From assembly GCA_024036415.1 (NCBI GenBank), contig JAMWET010000521.1, forward strand, positions 268,501 through 332,500: a stretch of DNA of 64,000 nucleotides. The letters are read 5' to 3'. Shown in pieces: positions 1 to 12,500 of this stretch (positions are counted from its first letter, which is position 1; each line of letters begins with the position of its first letter). The notes below the pieces were generated by a model. The model was not told where the DNA came from. It saw nothing but the letters and a program-made list of their open reading frames with translations, and ran no database searches. This DNA comes from Prochilodus magdalenae. Taxonomy: Eukaryota; Chordata; Actinopteri; Characiformes; Prochilodontidae. The position numbers and the translations under genes are program-made.

Positions 1-250
1 GAGGGTGAGCGTCTGGGCTGGGACGTTTTGATCCAGGCTAGAAGTAGGAACTTCCAGCCGCCACAGTTACTCTGTGCCATTCCAATCCGACAGTCAAATC
101 CAGGCCAATCCCACTATAGAAAATCCTCCTGGTGGAAATAATCCAGCTCAAATAATCCAAAGCATGTGCTAATACCCCAAACCCCATGTGCTAATCTATC
201 AAACCAGTGCACCCTCTGAAGCCACCCTGACTTTCCTTTTTTCTGCTCAG

Positions 251-2709
251 ATGATTCCAGTGATCAACAGAGCGCAAATACTGGATGATGCCTTTAACCT
301 AGCGAGGTGAGACAACAATCGCAAGTGAAGTCCCCACTTGTCTTTAAAACCTGTGTACAGATGTTTCCTCTTTGAATGTGCTTTGAAAAGGCGTCTCACG
401 TTTTCCCAGGGCATCCATCATTAACATAACCCTCGCTCTGAGAACAACCAAATATCTCTCCCTGGAGAGAGAGTACATTCCATGGGAAGCGGCGCTCAGA
501 AGTCTGAACTCATTATTCCTGGTGTTTGATCGCAGTGAGGTTAATGGGGCGATGCAGGTGGGTTCGGTTTACGAGCCTCATAAAGACGGTTTGGACCGAA
601 TGAGGAAAATCAGTTCACAATTCAGCAGCTGTGTGTTTTCCTCCTTCCCCTTGTTCTAGGCCTACCTCAGGAAACTGGCTAAGCCTTTGTTTGATCATTT
701 TGCAACCATTACCAAAAACTGGACCACCGTGCCTTCGGACCACAGCACCCAGTAAGTGATAATGGTGTCTTGCGACCTTTTCCCAGCATGCTCTCTCAGT
801 GGCGCTCGCTCAAAGGGTGTGGAATCGTGAATGTGCTGTCCTTCTCCTACTCCCGCTTAGGTTCACTCAGATCATTGCACTGTCACTAGCGTGCAAAACC
901 CGTGTGCCCGGATGCTATGAGCTCACCAGAGCCTGGTTCAGACAGTGGATGGAGGACCCTGATAATAATAAGTAAGTCCTGTAGCCCTGAGAAGATGTCC
1001 TGGTAATACAAACTCTGAGTCAAGCTGACGCGGCAGAGCTGTACAAAGCTGCCCTACAGAACTCCGGATACCATCACACATAACATATTACATGCTAGTT
1101 TAGGCGCTAATGCAGATGTGACGTAATGTATACGTGTATGAATTGAATCATATGTGATGCCTCTTAGGATCCACCCCAACCTGAGGTCCACGGTGTACTG
1201 CTATGCCATAGCTGCCGGAGGAGTGGAGGAATGGGACTTTGGCTGGAGGATGTTTAAGAAGGCTACCGTAGCAGCCGAGGCGGTCAAACTGCGGTCAGCT
1301 CTGGCCTGCACCAAAGAGCCCTGGTTACTTAACAGGTAGTGTACCTTGACTAAGGATGATCACCCTCTATAAGAGATCCACTACAGTTCCAGTGTCATGC
1401 ACGCTTCACTATCCCACAGTCTGCTGGATGAGTCTGGGTGAATAGGTTTCTCTGCTGTATTAAAACCTGAACATTCCATAACTGGCCGAGTACAACAGTC
1501 ATGCTTATAATGCTCTTATGAACAGTTATGAGTGTGCATTATGAAGCCTGACATTATAAAGCTGCATTCTCTTGTTTTATAAAGGGTTATGCATGTAATC
1601 GTTACCTAGTTGTAAGTAGTTATACAGCTTATGCCTGGTATTATAATGCATTATATATGCCTTATAACACTTTATAGCACTGCGATAGTTTTATGAATAC
1701 AGGATTCATAGGAAGGAAGTGTTACCATGGAGACGTTTAAAAGCTACATTAGTAATACAGTAATGAGTAATAAGTGCTCTCTCTCTTTTAAATGAAGGTA
1801 CCTGGAATATGCCTTGGATCCTGAAAAGATTCGCAAGCAGGACGCTACTTCCACGATAGGGTCCATTGCCAGCAATGTGGTTGGCCAACCTCTGGCGTGG
1901 AACTTCGTTAGAGCCAGATGGGAGTACCTGTTTAAAGTGTAAGAGCGCTGAACGCTGCACTGACAAAGTGTTCACTGAGCTCACTTACGTATCACTCGGT
2001 CAAGTGGCAATCTGTTTGTTTCCAGGTATGGAACTGGGTCCTTTTCATTCGCCAGCCTAATAAGCGAACTTACGGCCAGATTCTGCACCTCGTTCGAACT
2101 CAGCCAGGTACGTGTGAGCTCCCTGTAGATCCCCGTGTAAGATCTGGTTCTCATATCCTGAAATCCACGTGGATTGTGGTTGTAGAGACGGAAGACTCTA
2201 GAGTCTATAGACGGAACTATAGAGTGTGTTAATAATTACACCACTGCTCAAAATGGGATTCGGATTCAGACCAAATCATGATCATGATCCACGGCAGCCT
2301 TCCCCCAACTCTACACACACACACAGTGTCCTTACAATGTCTTTACATCAAGGTATAGGTATCATCACTCTACGCTTTACATTTAGCTTATTTATACTTG
2401 CACATATAGACTGAGCTACTGTTATCTTCCATCCATAGTGTATATCTGTAGTGTATGTGTACATATATATGTATATTATTATAAGTATATATTTACATTT
2501 ATATTTATGGTATTTAGCTGACGCTCTTATCCAGAGCGACTTACAAGGTTAATCATATTACTGGTAGGCCAATGTAGTGTTAAGAGTCTTGCCCAAGGAC
2601 TTATTGGTGTAGCACAGCCTAGTCACCCAGCCTGGGATTCAAACCCCAGTCTCACATGTGGTGGTGGCTCTCTGGTGGGCAGTGGTGTTATCCGCTGAGC
2701 TACACCAAC

Positions 2710-2750
<41 letters not shown>

Positions 2751-4036
2751 ATCTCCAGATTCTATACCCTGTATATACCCTGCATCTCATCTACCTCAGC
2801 CAATTATATTACTGTTATATAAAACTGTACATTAGGATAAACAGAGATGTTGTGTTTAGTATTGTATATATTTATGGTCTAATGTATATTTTTATATTTA
2901 GTACTGTAAGGGACTACCCATCTAGGTTTTTCACTCATCTTCACACCTGTGAAAATGTGACGTGACAATAAAAGTGATTTGATTTATAGGCTGTTCCTAA
3001 CAGCAGTGCCATCATCCCGCCATGTTGCAACATGTCCAACACATTCCAATATGTTTGCCGTGATACACAACTACACAACCATTCAGAGAGCTGAATTCAC
3101 ATAAGCCCAACAAACACCGCAGTGCCTTCACTATACAGCACAAGTCAACTCATCCCAGACACCACCTCTGCCCAGAGAAGATGCCAGTCTAAACTAAACT
3201 GTATGTGTAGGCAGTCATCTCTATACCCCACCCGTCGTATCAGTCACTCTTCGTTAGAGGTCACATGGCTACATTGACTGGTTTAACCTATGGAGCACTC
3301 TGATATATACTTGTATGTAATATTTATAGTTATGCATGCCAGTCAAAACCTCTCCTGGACCAACGGGACTCGCCTGGGTGGAGCCTTGACAGTCTATTAA
3401 GCACTTTGAGCTGCCAGTGTTATGAAAGATGCTCTATAAATAAACATTCTTATTCTAATTATTATTATTATTGATTTTGTTAGGGAGGTTTTCTTGATGT
3501 GGATTCGAACAATAAGCCTATAATAAGCCTTGTGTTGCTCCATCCAGGGTTGTAGTTGTTGGGTTAAAGCTGATGGTGTTTGCATATATCGTCGCTGCCC
3601 AATGAAAACCATGTATCTCCACTTTCGTCCATTTTTACTTTTATGCATCATTTGAACACATCAGCTGCTGTTTACACCGAGTGAGAATCTCATGATGAAT
3701 GGACCAACCGAAATGGTCCAAAACTGTTTGGAAAGACGTCTGGTTCCATTGACTTGCATTAAAGTTAAAGAGGTTTTTGGCCTCTCCTGTAAAGTTGCCT
3801 TTTGGAGATACTTGTTTTTCTTTGGACAGCGACGATATAAGTATAATATTATAATAACCTGCGGCTTGTGCTGTGGCTTACAGTTAAAACAGTTCCAAAC
3901 GGACAACGCCGATGTCGGCTTTGGCTCTGGGACGCAGGCTCTGAAGCAGGCCATTGAGAAGACAACGGCCAAAATCAAATGGCTGGAGGAGAACAAGGAG
4001 CAGGTTCTTCAGTGGTTCATCTCACAGTCGGCGTGA
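251..4036 (+). CDS. anpep: Aminopeptidase N copy A, 3' part (last 8 exons)
   Basis: This is the C-terminal part of a membrane alanyl aminopeptidase (M1 metallopeptidase), a type II ectoenzyme that trims neutral N-terminal residues from peptides. The visible exons encode the ERAP1-like C-terminal helical domain. Exons (join): 251-306, 410-557, 660-751, 861-971, 1168-1335, 1798-1938, 2026-2107, 3884-4036. Each is flanked by AG/GT, phases agree throughout, and lengths (56, 148, 92, 111, 168, 141, 82, 153 nt) equal exons 13-20 of copy B. Recognisable family stretches include [42 protein letters not shown] and [15 protein letters not shown]. The stop is TGA at 4034-4036. Catalytic exons lie upstream of the window, so activity cannot be judged. 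The first bases of the window may be the very end of the preceding exon. Sequence is more diverged from B and C than those are from each other. Confidence 0.95.
2484..2710 (-). repeat. tRNA-derived SINE-like repeat
   Basis: Read on the minus strand it starts GGTTGGTGTAGCTCAGCGG (box A-like) and contains a box B-like GGGTTTGAATCCC. It then ends in the dispersed teleost motif ACGCTCTTATCCAGAGCG next to an AT-rich tail. A relative occurs in the opposite orientation at 7228-7425. It lies in an intron of copy A. Confidence 0.65.
3585..3839. mobile_element. MITE with about 37-bp terminal inverted repeats (family 1)
   Basis: The element begins TATATCGTCGCTGCCCAA and ends with the near-perfect inverse, CTTTGGACAGCGACGATATA. 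The inverted match continues inward for about 37 bp. Ends starting with TA suit a Tc1/mariner-type non-autonomous element. It ends 44 bp before the last exon of copy A. A 257-bp copy is at 30141-30397, and degenerate copies are near 10859-11090 and 44768-44990. It encodes no transposase. Confidence 0.7.
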
Positions 4037-4196
4037 ACGTCTGCACATCTGAAGCTACACCAAAAAACTATACGGTGCTGAATTCACTTGATTCAAATGT
4101 GTCCATCATTTCCATAGGAATATGACAGCTACAGTGCTGTGCTGAACCAGAGACCACTCTAATTCATTTCCAGTCTAAATGGCCAAAGTAGAAATG

Positions 4197-4202
4197 AATA
4201 AA
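4197..4202 (+). other. Poly(A) signal of ANPEP copy A
   Basis: An AATAAA hexamer lies about 160 bp after the copy A stop codon, a normal distance for a 3' UTR end. This rests on motif and position only. Confidence 0.5.
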
Positions 4203-5714
4203 TTAAATTAATTAATGAAATTAATAAGAGCATCATTTCTGATCAAATTACGTACTAGAGATGGTGACGTGCTTTGGTAAGGTGGAGTAAAGTCATTAAG
4301 AAAGGTGGAGTTCAAAAAGCCGCAAGGGAAATAGGGCTCCTAACAACCACCTGGAAGACCCGTTAGACCCACCAGCACTGTCCCCATCAGATAAACAGCA
4401 CCTAAAGCTTTCGTCTCTGAGAGAGAGGACAACGTCAAGCTCCACTCCTTCAGATCTGAGAACCTCCACAGGTGCTCCTGTCCCCCTTCCACAGTGAGAA
4501 GACACCTCCTCAACACTATGGAGGTCTGAAAGGAGGTGTAGCTGTTCAAGAAGCTCCTCACTGAGAAAAGGAGACCCACACATCTAACAAAGAAGCTGCT
4601 GGTGTTCTCAGAACAGCTGACTGACCACCCCAGAGTCCAGACCCTCAACACCACCGAAGGTGTTTGAGGTTATCAAGGGGTGCCCAAACTCTCTAAGTGG
4701 AAGCTGTAATGAAAATACAGAGTGACCCACTGAACACTGATATGTTCGGTAGCTGAGACTCCCTGAGGCCATTTCTACTGGACATGAATTCCAGCACACC
4801 CGAAGGGTGGTCTCGGTTTATGAGACCAACACTGTTACTACACATTTGATCAAAGTCGATTCAGACCAGCACTTCTCTCTCCGTGTCCCAAAAGCAGCAG
4901 TGCTCGCTTTGGCAGCTTGGTAAACAGCATCCATATGGACCGTAGTGTGCGGTTTGTTTCCGGTGGAGCCCGCGTACAGGAGGCACCATCATATCCACCA
5001 TGTGCTCCAATAGGCTGGAATGGCACGTGATCTCCTTGGTGAACACTGGAATCTGCCGGCTGGCGGGAGCCAAATAAAGCGTGGGGTCTTTAGGCAACTG
5101 AGCGAAAACACATTTCTCTTTTCCAGATGAGCCATCTCTGATTCATGCTGCGTTGAGTAAGTCCTCATTGTTACAGGCTCTGGACGGATATTAGCAAGCG
5201 TTTGTCAGCCAATGAAAATAGGCACGTGTCTGAACGTCAGACCAGGATGCCTGTTGTGCAAACTGCATGCCTCATCAGTAAAGGAACATCCCTCCCTAAT
5301 GTGGCTTCTGACACGGGGACTGAATCTTCCTGACCAAGGGTTGCCAGGTGTTTGCTGTTGGGTGTCCAGTTGTTACTCTTTTCATAATGCCGGGCCGACT
5401 TCCAGTCTGAATGAAACCCAGTTCATCAGCCTGTTATTAAATACACAGTGGAATACGTATTTTCTTATTGCTAACCCTTTAAAACGGAATTCCACCAACT
5501 GTCTGAACATTCCTCAGTAATGAAGTCATTCGGGGCGGGTTTGGTGTGAAATGGTTCTGATGTTGTTGTGGTGATGGGAACCAGGGGTCTCCATGACTAC
5601 CACACACTTTATTGATTGTCTAAACCACCAGTGATCCTACACGTGCCTTCTGAGTGTATATGGAATGTTGATGATGTGGAAATCTGGAAAACCTGGAAAT
5701 ACTAAGTTCTCAGT

Positions 5715-6375
5715 ACCACTTTAAAATAAGCCTGCCTTTATAAAAGGCTTATAAATGGTTTAAAATAAATAACATAATTAATGCTTATTAGTTAGGTCAG
5801 AAACACATTACTTAGTATTAATTACGCAGTTATAACTCATTAATAAACAGGGCAGAAGTAAGTCCCTCCATATGATGAACATGAATATGCACTGAATGTG
5901 ACAGGGTTAATGTGGCTTCACTGTTGGACTAACAGCAGGTCGTGGTGTCCCTGTTTATGCGCTGTGTCTGGTTATTAAAGGTTTCAGGCTGTCTATGACC
6001 TAATTAATAACCATTAATAAACTCTAACCGTTCGTAAACGCCCTAATTACGTCATCCAGGGTGGGCTTGGTTTGAGATGGTTCAGATGTTCTGTACAGAG
6101 GTGGTTTATAAAGGGCTTATAAATGATTTCAAATCAGGTTATTAATGTATATTATTCAGATCATAAACACTTTACAAATGATTAATTAAGCAGTTATAAC
6201 TCATTAATAAAAAGGGCAAAGTGAGATAAAGTAAACTCATTGGTAGTCACTGGTGTCCTTCTTGTTTATGCGTTGTAACTGCTTATTAAAGATTTCAGAA
6301 GTTTACTACCTGATTAATAACCATTAATAAACTCTTTGTAAACCATTTATAAACGCTTTATAAAGGTAGTCTTAC
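5715..6375. repeat. AT-rich internally duplicated region
   Basis: Two imperfect copies about 390 bp apart share GGCTTATAAATG, GTTATAACTCATTAATAAA and TGATTAATAACCATTAATAAAC-type stretches. Similar TTATAA-rich sequence occurs at 1500-1690. It is probably a diverged dispersed repeat. Confidence 0.5.
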
Positions 6376-7227
6376 TCTAAAGAGTAACCAAGGTTGTTAA
6401 TTTTGTACTATAGAGGTACTATTGTTCTTTTTTCACCATAAAATGAATTAAAATACATTTGAATCCAAAACCTCATCACACATAGAGGCTTTAATAGAGG
6501 TGGATGTCTGGTTCCATTCACCACCACTGTGAACACATCAAGCACCCTGAAGGACGGTGCTGTCATGCTAAGCGTCTAATTCATTCCCATTCAAATGACA
6601 AGCAGCTGCAGATTCTGTTCCATAACGTAGGAGTAACTCCTACGCGTAGTTACAGAATAATAAACTACAGTGTGTGGTGAGCGGTGTTGGGAGACAGGTA
6701 CAGGTGCGTAATGACTCCTTTAAAGACGCGTACCGGCTGTAGAGATCTGCAGATCTGTCTCTGAGTGAAACACGTGTGGTCAGAGCTCTGTGCTCCTCAG
6801 CAGGAAGGTCCTTATTCATCAGCTGCACATTAGCATCATGTGTGTCCGCACTCGCCAAACTGACCACCTCCCCCGCTTGGGCAGCACTCACATGCTCACA
6901 GTCAGAGCCATGCATGTAGCTGGCGCAGGTAGCCCACACATATTACAGGCAGAGGTATTCCATATGCAGCACACGGACCACAGGGAATTAGTGACTGGTG
7001 TTATCTGACGGTATATTCTTCTTCATGGTGGACAATCTTTCCCTCAATTTTTGAGATATCAACACCATTCCATTCCTGGAATGTTCAGTCCAATCCGGAA
7101 TGGTGTGCATTTGATACAACTTCATTCCAGTTGTGTTCCCATTAGGAATGAATGGTCTGGAACAGTGCACGCCCATCTCCTGCTTGACCAGGAGACACGG
7201 TTTCACTACACTGTGTTGGTCTGAACT

Positions 7228-7425
7228 GGTTGGTGTAGAGCAGCGATTAACACCACTACCCATCCATGTGGAAGACTGGGGTTCAATTCCAGGTCTGGGT
7301 GACTACACTGTGCTACACCATTAAAAGTCCTTGGGCTCCTAACACTAAACTGGCCCAGCTGTAATGTGATTAACTTTGTAAGTGGCTCTGGATAAGAGCG
7401 TCAGCTGAATGCCATAAATGTAAAT
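7228..7425 (+). repeat. tRNA-derived SINE-like repeat
   Basis: It starts GGTTGGTGTAGAGCAGCG, has a box B-like GGGTTCAATTCC, and ends GGATAAGAGCGTCAGCTGAA with an AT-rich tail. It is the same family as 2484-2710 on the other strand. Confidence 0.65.
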
Positions 7426-8109
7426 TAACTTTGGAGGTGCGGAAAAGTCTTCCTGGAAAACCGACAGCCTACTGGCGAGTCCATAAACTAAACCAACCAG
7501 GCCACTTTTCTACAATACAACATCTGAACATCTATAGCAGTGCGTCTATGTGGCCTCAGGAATGAAGTGCTACAGATCTGTTTCTACAAACTGTGCTCCT
7601 CTTCTGAGGTGCAAACAGGTAACGAGGACCAGGTGAGAAATGACTACTGGGGAGCTAAATGGCTAACAACTGCATGCTCACCTGGACCCCCAAAGGGTAC
7701 GAGGGGCAGACAACAGCCGTACCCTGCTGGTTAAAGCTGGTCAAGTGTGTTAGCAGTCAGCCAGTCAGCTCCCCACGGATTTTTGCAGTCACCTGGTTCC
7801 AGTAGGGTAAGAAGAAGGAAACGCTGACCCCTGCTGGTCAAAGCTGGTGTGACATGCCACTCAGTAGTGAGAACAAATAGGAGAATTTAATTTTTTTGGT
7901 TTTTGTTAAGTTTTCTAGACAGGCCAACAAAATGAATAAACCAAGAGGAACTTAGGCTTAACTCAGAAACACACTTTAGGAAGCAGGTCTTTTACAAACT
8001 CGAGGTAAGCTTAGGTTACTCACTCAGACGACAATGAAGGTACACTGCTTATACTGCTGGAAACTTTGGTGGCATCTATCTAGAGCTTGAGTGTAGTATA
8101 GAGCACTAC

Positions 8110-8930
8110 CACAGCAGTGGCTTACGATGTGGCATGTCTGCAGTCCAGCTGCAGTGTGGAGGTGCAGCAACACTGAAACTGTGACCCACATCAGCGTTAC
8201 AGAGCAGCACCAGCTGTTGCTGTGGTTAAACAGGCAAAGAGGTGCTGTCTGTGTAAAAGCCTGCTACAGAGGAAACCTGGAGAATTCACATGACGTGGTG
8301 GTGGTGTGTTAGTGTGTGTGGTGCTGGTGTGAGTGGATCAGACACAGCAGTGCTGCTGGAGTGTTTAGACACTGTGTCCACTCACTGTCCACTCTATAAG
8401 ACACTCCTACCTTGCTGGTCCACCTTGTAGATGGACAGTCAGAGGCGATAGCTCATCTGCTGCTGCACAGTGCAGTGTTGGTCATCCTCTAGTCCTTCAT
8501 CAGTGGACACAGGACGCTGCCCCCACAGGATGCTGCCCACAGGACACTTCCCACAGGACGCTGCCCCACAGGACGCTGCCCCACAGGACGCTGCCCCAGA
8601 GGACGATGCCCACAGTTGGTAGACGATTTTGGTTGGTGGACGATTCTCAGTTCAGCAGCACTGCTGTGTGTGATCCACTTACACCAGCACCACCCACACT
8701 AACACACCACCACCACGTCAGGGTCACTGCAGTGCTGAGAATGATCCACCCACCCACATACTACCTGCTCTGTGGTGGTCCTGTGGGGGTCCTGACCATT
8801 GAGGAACAGGGTAATACAGTACACAGAGAAATAGATGGACTACAGTCTGGACCTGTACACCTACAGAGTGTCCTGTATGGTCAGTGGAGCTGATACAGTG
8901 GACAGTGAGAGTAGATACAAGAGCTGTATA
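8110..8930. mobile_element. Foldback (long inverted repeat) element
   Basis: The left arm (about 8291-8363, with GTGGTGGTGTGTTAGTGTG and CAGACACAGCAGTGCTGCTG) is the inverse of the right arm (about 8652-8729). The loop carries tandem CCACAGGACGCTGCC units (8508-8605). Related pieces lie at 33522-34400 and 49205-49560. This resembles the abundant palindromic non-autonomous DNA elements of fish genomes; class is inferred. Confidence 0.6.
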
Positions 8931-9523
8931 TATATACACATATATACACATATATATAGGTCCAGTGTAATTTCCCTGTTTGCTCACAGTTACTATGGCT
9001 GAATAAATGTGAAGCTCTAATACGGACTAATATTGCACTACTGCATTATAGAATTATCAGAGATGTCTACGAGGCCCAAATGTAAAAATACATAAGCTCT
9101 TAAAATGTACAATTATTAAAATATCCAATTTAAATTAAAGGCGGCCTGATTACTGAGGCTCCTATCACTCTACAGGTCCCGGTGTGATTAAGCAGACTGT
9201 GTTTGTATCAGTTTTGGTACATAAACTGTAAAAGACATCATTAATATATTACTATAAACACATTTTAATATTCACATAACCTTATAATAAAGAAATAAGG
9301 AAGGTAAATCTACAATACTGGCCCTTTTAAAGCCCATCCATTTTAAATCATCCGCTGGACATAGGACATTATGTAATAAGTGTTTTTATCATCATCTGTG
9401 ATTTCATTTGGAAAGTGGCCAAAGCAGTTTGCCTCCGTCAGCAGATTTTGTTGAATATCAGACTTTATGATTGCGTAAACGCTCCACCTTCCCATCAGTC
9501 ATTAACTGTGTGCCTGGAGAGAC

Positions 9524-9530
9524 TTTATAA
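9524..9530 (+). promoter_or_regulatory. TATA-like box of ANPEP copy B
   Basis: TTTATAA lies about 40 bp before the start codon in a context (GAGACTTTATAAG ... CTTCACTT ... GCAGACATGG) also found upstream of copy C (GAGACTATATAAG ... CTTCACTT ... GCAGACATGG). The core promoter is therefore conserved between the two paralogs. Confidence 0.55.
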
Positions 9531-9570
9531 GAACCTGACCCGTTCTTAGACTTCACTTCACCCTGCAGAC

Positions 9571-12500
9571 ATGGGGAAAGGCATCTACCTAGCGGCGGTG
9601 GTAGCGGTGGTCACCGTCAGTGCCCTGTCAGTGCTCTGCGCTGAGGAGAAGCCCAGGACTGAGGTGAAACCTTTAAACCAGACTGGGGTGTGGAACAACT
9701 ACAGGCTGCCGAAGTCCCTGTCTCCGGTGTATTACAATGTGACCCTGTGGCCTCGGCTGGTACCGGACGCTGACGGCATGTACATTTTCACCGGACATTC
9801 CGGAGTTGCCTTCACGTGTGTGAGTGAAACAGACCTGATCCTCATCCATTCCAACAAACTCAACTATACTCTGACACCGGAAGGACACCCTGTGATGCTG
9901 AGCGGTCTGGACGGGGTTAAACCTCCACCCATTAAGATTACCTGGTTTGAACTGGAAACCCAGTTTTTGGTTATCCAGCTCAGTGGAGTGCTGCAGGTTG
10001 GGAAGACCTACTGGCTCTACTCAGAATTCCAAGGCGAGCTGTCTGACGACCTTGGCGGCTTTTACAGAAGTGAATACGTGGAGGATGGAGTGAAGAAGTA
10101 AGGAGCATTTATCATCTGTTACAACACTGCATAATGATGTTACGTATGATTTTTGAAAAGTCAGTCTAATGCCAATACAGCTTTAATCAGACCTGAAACG
10201 TCAGCCTCACCACCAAGGTTCATCAGGAACTGATCCGAATTGGCCCATCAATCAAGTGATGAAATACCTAAACCGGACAGGACGGCACTGGTTAGCATTA
10301 GCATGTGACCATAATATCGGTCAGAACAGATAAATGAAATCCTCTATAGAAAATTCATTACCAGCTGAGGCGCATGCGCTCCTGGATCCCGCGGGTCATG
10401 CAGAAGGAAGTCCAATCAACAATAAGCTGTGCAAAATTGTGTTTAAATTATGATAACAACAATTACGATAAAATATGTTATCTGAAAAGTCAGTCTAATG
10501 CCAGTACAGCTTTAATCAGACCTGAAACGTCAGCCTCATCATCAAGGTTTATCAGGAACTGACCTGAATTGGCCCATCAATCAAGTGCTGAAATACCAAA
10601 ACCTGACGGGACAGCACTGGTTAGCATTAGCATGTGACCATAATATCTGTCACTAGAGAACAGATAAATGAAATCAGCTATAGAAAATTAATTACCAACT
10701 GAGGCGCATGCGCTCCTATATCCCGCGGGTCATGCGCAATGAAGTCCAGTCAACAATCAGCTGTCCAAAATTGCCTCAAAGTCTTAAGCCCTGATCAGCT
10801 TTCCATGCTAAGACGTTTCCCTGCACCTGTTTAGTCCTAAAGCTCTATTTCTTACGTAGACCGTATCATCAGTGTCCAACGAAATATCTCCAAAGCAGTA
10901 AGTTTACAGGAGAGGGCCAAAACCTCATTTAATTTAACGTAAGTCAAAGGGACCAGAGGTTTTTCCAGAAGGCCACTTCGGCTGGTCCATTCACCATGAA
11001 CTGCCTCCCCAGTGTAAACAGCAGCTGCTGTGTTCAAGTGATGCACAAAAGTAAAAATCGACAAAAATTTAGATCCACGGGTTTCATCGGACAGGGATGA
11101 GATTGGACACCTAAAATCATCTGATCTTTCTAAAAAGCACTCTACTGAGTGTCTAGGTGAAAGTGCTTTGTTCCTGTTTAGTGATGGCGGAGTTAAACAC
11201 TGGCTGCTTATGTCTGGTGTCAGGATCGACCGATACTCTTTAACAGCTAGGCCTAAGAAATCAGAGTATGCTGTTTACATGACCGCTCGAATAACCAGCT
11301 CACTGTAGACATCTGATTAGATCGGATACATTCAGTCACATCTGTCCGACTGCTGTCACAATGCAGGAGGGTAACCAGAATCCATTTCACTGAAACTTCA
11401 TTAACTACACACCACAGCCGAGTTACAGTTCAGCTTTGCTTGACTGTGCACATCTGTCAAACTTCAGCGGAGGTCATTTTGGGATGTCCAGTCCTGACTG
11501 CTGTTATTATGCAAGGTCAAAGCTCCACTCTGATCCAGACTGACCGTCTGTTGACCCCATCGTATTTCAGGATTGTCGCCACTACTCAGATGCAGCCCAC
11601 TGACGCCAGGAAAGCCTTCCCGTGCTTTGATGAACCTGAGATGAAGGCCGTCTTCCACATGACTCTCATTCATCCACTCGACACCGTGGCTCTGTCTAAC
11701 GGCATGGAAGCAGGTAACCGGACATTTCCAGATTTCTAAGGCTAAAGGGTCACTGTACATTTCCTCCATCCCGACTGCAGAGCTGGTGTAGTGAACGCGG
11801 TACCTCTGGCTTGTTTTGAATGATTCAGGCACAGAAATCATCACCCTGAACAACCAGCAGGTCTTGCGGACCAAGTTTGAACCGAGTGAGAAGATGTCGA
11901 CGTATCTGTTAGCTTTCGTGGTCAGCGACTTTACTTTCATAAGGACCCCGGAACAGACGGAGATTCTGGTAAGCATGATGAGATGAGTCCTGTGCTTCTG
12001 AGTCATATCGAGCTACAGTTACTCTCACGTTCACGTGTTGAGTCATGTGACACGTCAGGTGGTTCTTTATTTCAGGTTCGAATCTGGGCCCGTAGAAAAG
12101 CCATTGAAGCCGGAGAGGGGGACTATGCCCTGAGCATCACTCCCCGCGTCCTGGATTTCTTTCAGAACTACTACAACTCCAAATACCCCCTGAGCAAGTC
12201 AGGTACACTAAACCCCCTAACCCCTACATTTACACCAAACCCCTAAACCCTACATTTACACTAAACCCCCTAACCCCTACATTTACACTAAACCCCTAAC
12301 CCCTACATTTACACTAAACCCCCAACCCCTACATTTACACTACCCCCTAACCCCTACATTAACACTAAACCCTCTAACCCCTACATCTACACTAACCCCT
12401 ACATTTACACTAAACCCCCAACCCCTACATTTACACTACCCCCTAACCCCTACATTAACACTAAACCCCTAACTCCTACATTTACACTAAACCCCCTAAC

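Larger units (their letters stand above)
4037..9570. other. Intergenic spacer between ANPEP copies A and B
   Basis: No coding exon with family similarity is seen. The segment holds a piece of a dispersed repeat (about 5560-5690, related to 22390-22690 and 40010-40315), an AT-rich internally repeated stretch (5715-6375), a SINE (7228-7425) and a foldback element (about 8110-8930). Short open frames here are interrupted and have no recognisable domain. Confidence 0.7.

Noticed and set aside
2484..2710. Functional tRNA gene
   Set aside because: Box A and B-like motifs are present but no cloverleaf stems are evident, and related copies with the same non-tRNA tail occur elsewhere; it is a SINE.
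4296..4799. Overlapping minus-strand ORFs in the A-B spacer
   Set aside because: Several short overlapping frames with no homology, no splice partners and low coding character; likely repeat-derived.
9673..9888. Antisense ORF over ANPEP B exon 1
   Set aside because: Shadow frame of the real exon with no independent features; the same holds for antisense frames over other exons.
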